Part shown: positions 13,500 to 13,817 of the stretch, in pieces
How positions within the stretch are numbered: the first letter of the stretch is position 1
Layout: each line of letters starts with the position of its first letter
Assembly (NCBI RefSeq): GCF_937958065.1
Contig: NZ_CALFXI010000112.1
Span: forward strand, 1 to 13,817
Direction: 5' to 3'
DNA length: 13,817 nucleotides
Origin: an uncultured Steroidobacter sp.
GTDB lineage: Bacteria; Pseudomonadota; Gammaproteobacteria; Steroidobacterales; Steroidobacteraceae
Made by a program: the position numbers and the translations under genes
The notes under the pieces: model-generated
Database searches by the model: none
What the model saw: only the letters and a program-made list of their open reading frames with translations
What the model was told of the DNA's origin: nothing

Positions 13500-13817
13500 G
13501 CCGGGTCTGGCGCTCACATCGGTTCACGGCGCTCGCGCAGCTGGCGGATCCGAATGCGTGGTCCGGGCCGGGCACGATGCCATCGCAAGTCACATCGGCC
13601 ATGCATGATGGTTATCAGCGCGGCATGGAGCGGGGGTATCGCGAAGGTCACGAAGCCGGCATGCGCACTGGCCTGGACACAGGGCGGGCCGAAGGTCGCG
13701 AAGAGGGCAAGCAGCAGGGCATCGAGGCCGGCAAGCAGGAAGCGCTGGCTCGCTTCGAGCGCCTGGCGGCGCCCGTCAGCACCGCGCTCGAAGAGCTGAA
13801 ACAGATTCAGGCCGATT
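13496..13817 (+). CDS. fliH: Flagellar assembly protein FliH, N-terminal part (cut by window end)
   Basis: FliH binds and restrains the export ATPase FliI and docks it to FliN and FlhA. ATG 13496 overlaps the fliG stop (ATGA), and the frame stays open for 107 codons to the window edge. The N-terminus MSRVWRSHRF carries Trp5, fitting the tryptophans that FliH proteins use for docking. Residues 39-79 hold eleven glycines exactly four residues apart, an unbroken run of ten GxxxG steps. This is the well-known FliH helix-packing repeat, here embedded in charged residues (GREEGKQQG). It leads into the coiled-coil region EALARFERLAAPVSTALEEL. Position after fliG and before the expected fliI agrees. 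The C-terminal FliI-binding domain is not in view. Confidence 0.95.
   Translation, partial: MSRVWRSHRFTALAQLADPNAWSGPGTMPSQVTSAMHDGYQRGMERGYREGHEAGMRTGLDTGRAEGREEGKQQGIEAGKQEALARFERLAAPVSTALEELKQIQAD

Overview
The window suggests a high-GC gammaproteobacterium. The basis is the AcnD-PrpF form of the methylcitrate cycle followed by flagellar genes in the order typical of proteobacterial secondary (lateral, Flag-2) flagella. A Steroidobacter/Nevskia/Xanthomonad-like lineage is only a guess. Both strands carry many long shadow ORFs, as expected at this GC content.

Layout. (1) 2-1503, + strand: the 3' end of acnD and complete prpF, the methylcitrate-cycle pair that converts 2-methylcitrate to cis-2-methylaconitate during propionate breakdown, closed by a GC-rich hairpin. 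(2) 1672-3656, + strand: a short lateral-type flagellin with a strong Shine-Dalgarno site and a CRP-like palindrome upstream, then a textbook intrinsic terminator, then a protein that looks like a divergent hook-length control (FliK-like) protein. (3) 10060 down to 3657, - strand: a tightly packed export and switch operon, fliM-fliN-fliP-fliQ-fliR-flhB-flhA, with no fliO. Its last stop codon abuts the stop codon of the FliK-like gene. (4) 10061-10464: a divergent control region of about 400 bp. (5) 10465 to the window end, + strand: fliE-fliF-fliG-fliH, the rod adaptor, MS-ring, switch and ATPase-regulator genes; fliH is cut by the window edge.

Together these encode much of one flagellar motor: MS-ring and rod junction (FliF, FliE), C-ring (FliG, FliM, FliN), export gate (FlhA, FlhB, FliP, FliQ, FliR), the ATPase regulator FliH, a candidate hook-length ruler and the filament protein. 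Divergent fliMNPQR-flhBA and fliEFGH operons are the hallmark of Flag-2/lateral systems. In the systems I know, the sigma54 activator gene lafK lies between fliM and fliE. Here there is no such gene and no convincing -24/-12 promoter. Instead there are sigma28-like promoters, the best of them in front of fliM.

Several proteins depart from the usual motor motifs. FliM lacks an N-terminal CheY-binding segment and its GGxG loop. FliG has TEAT where the torque helix normally reads DDRS, and EHVR in place of EHPQ. FlhB has NPEH instead of NPTH at the autocleavage site. The most interesting reading is a secondary motor that is rewired in regulation and may not switch direction. Comparisons with family consensus are from memory, not from alignments.
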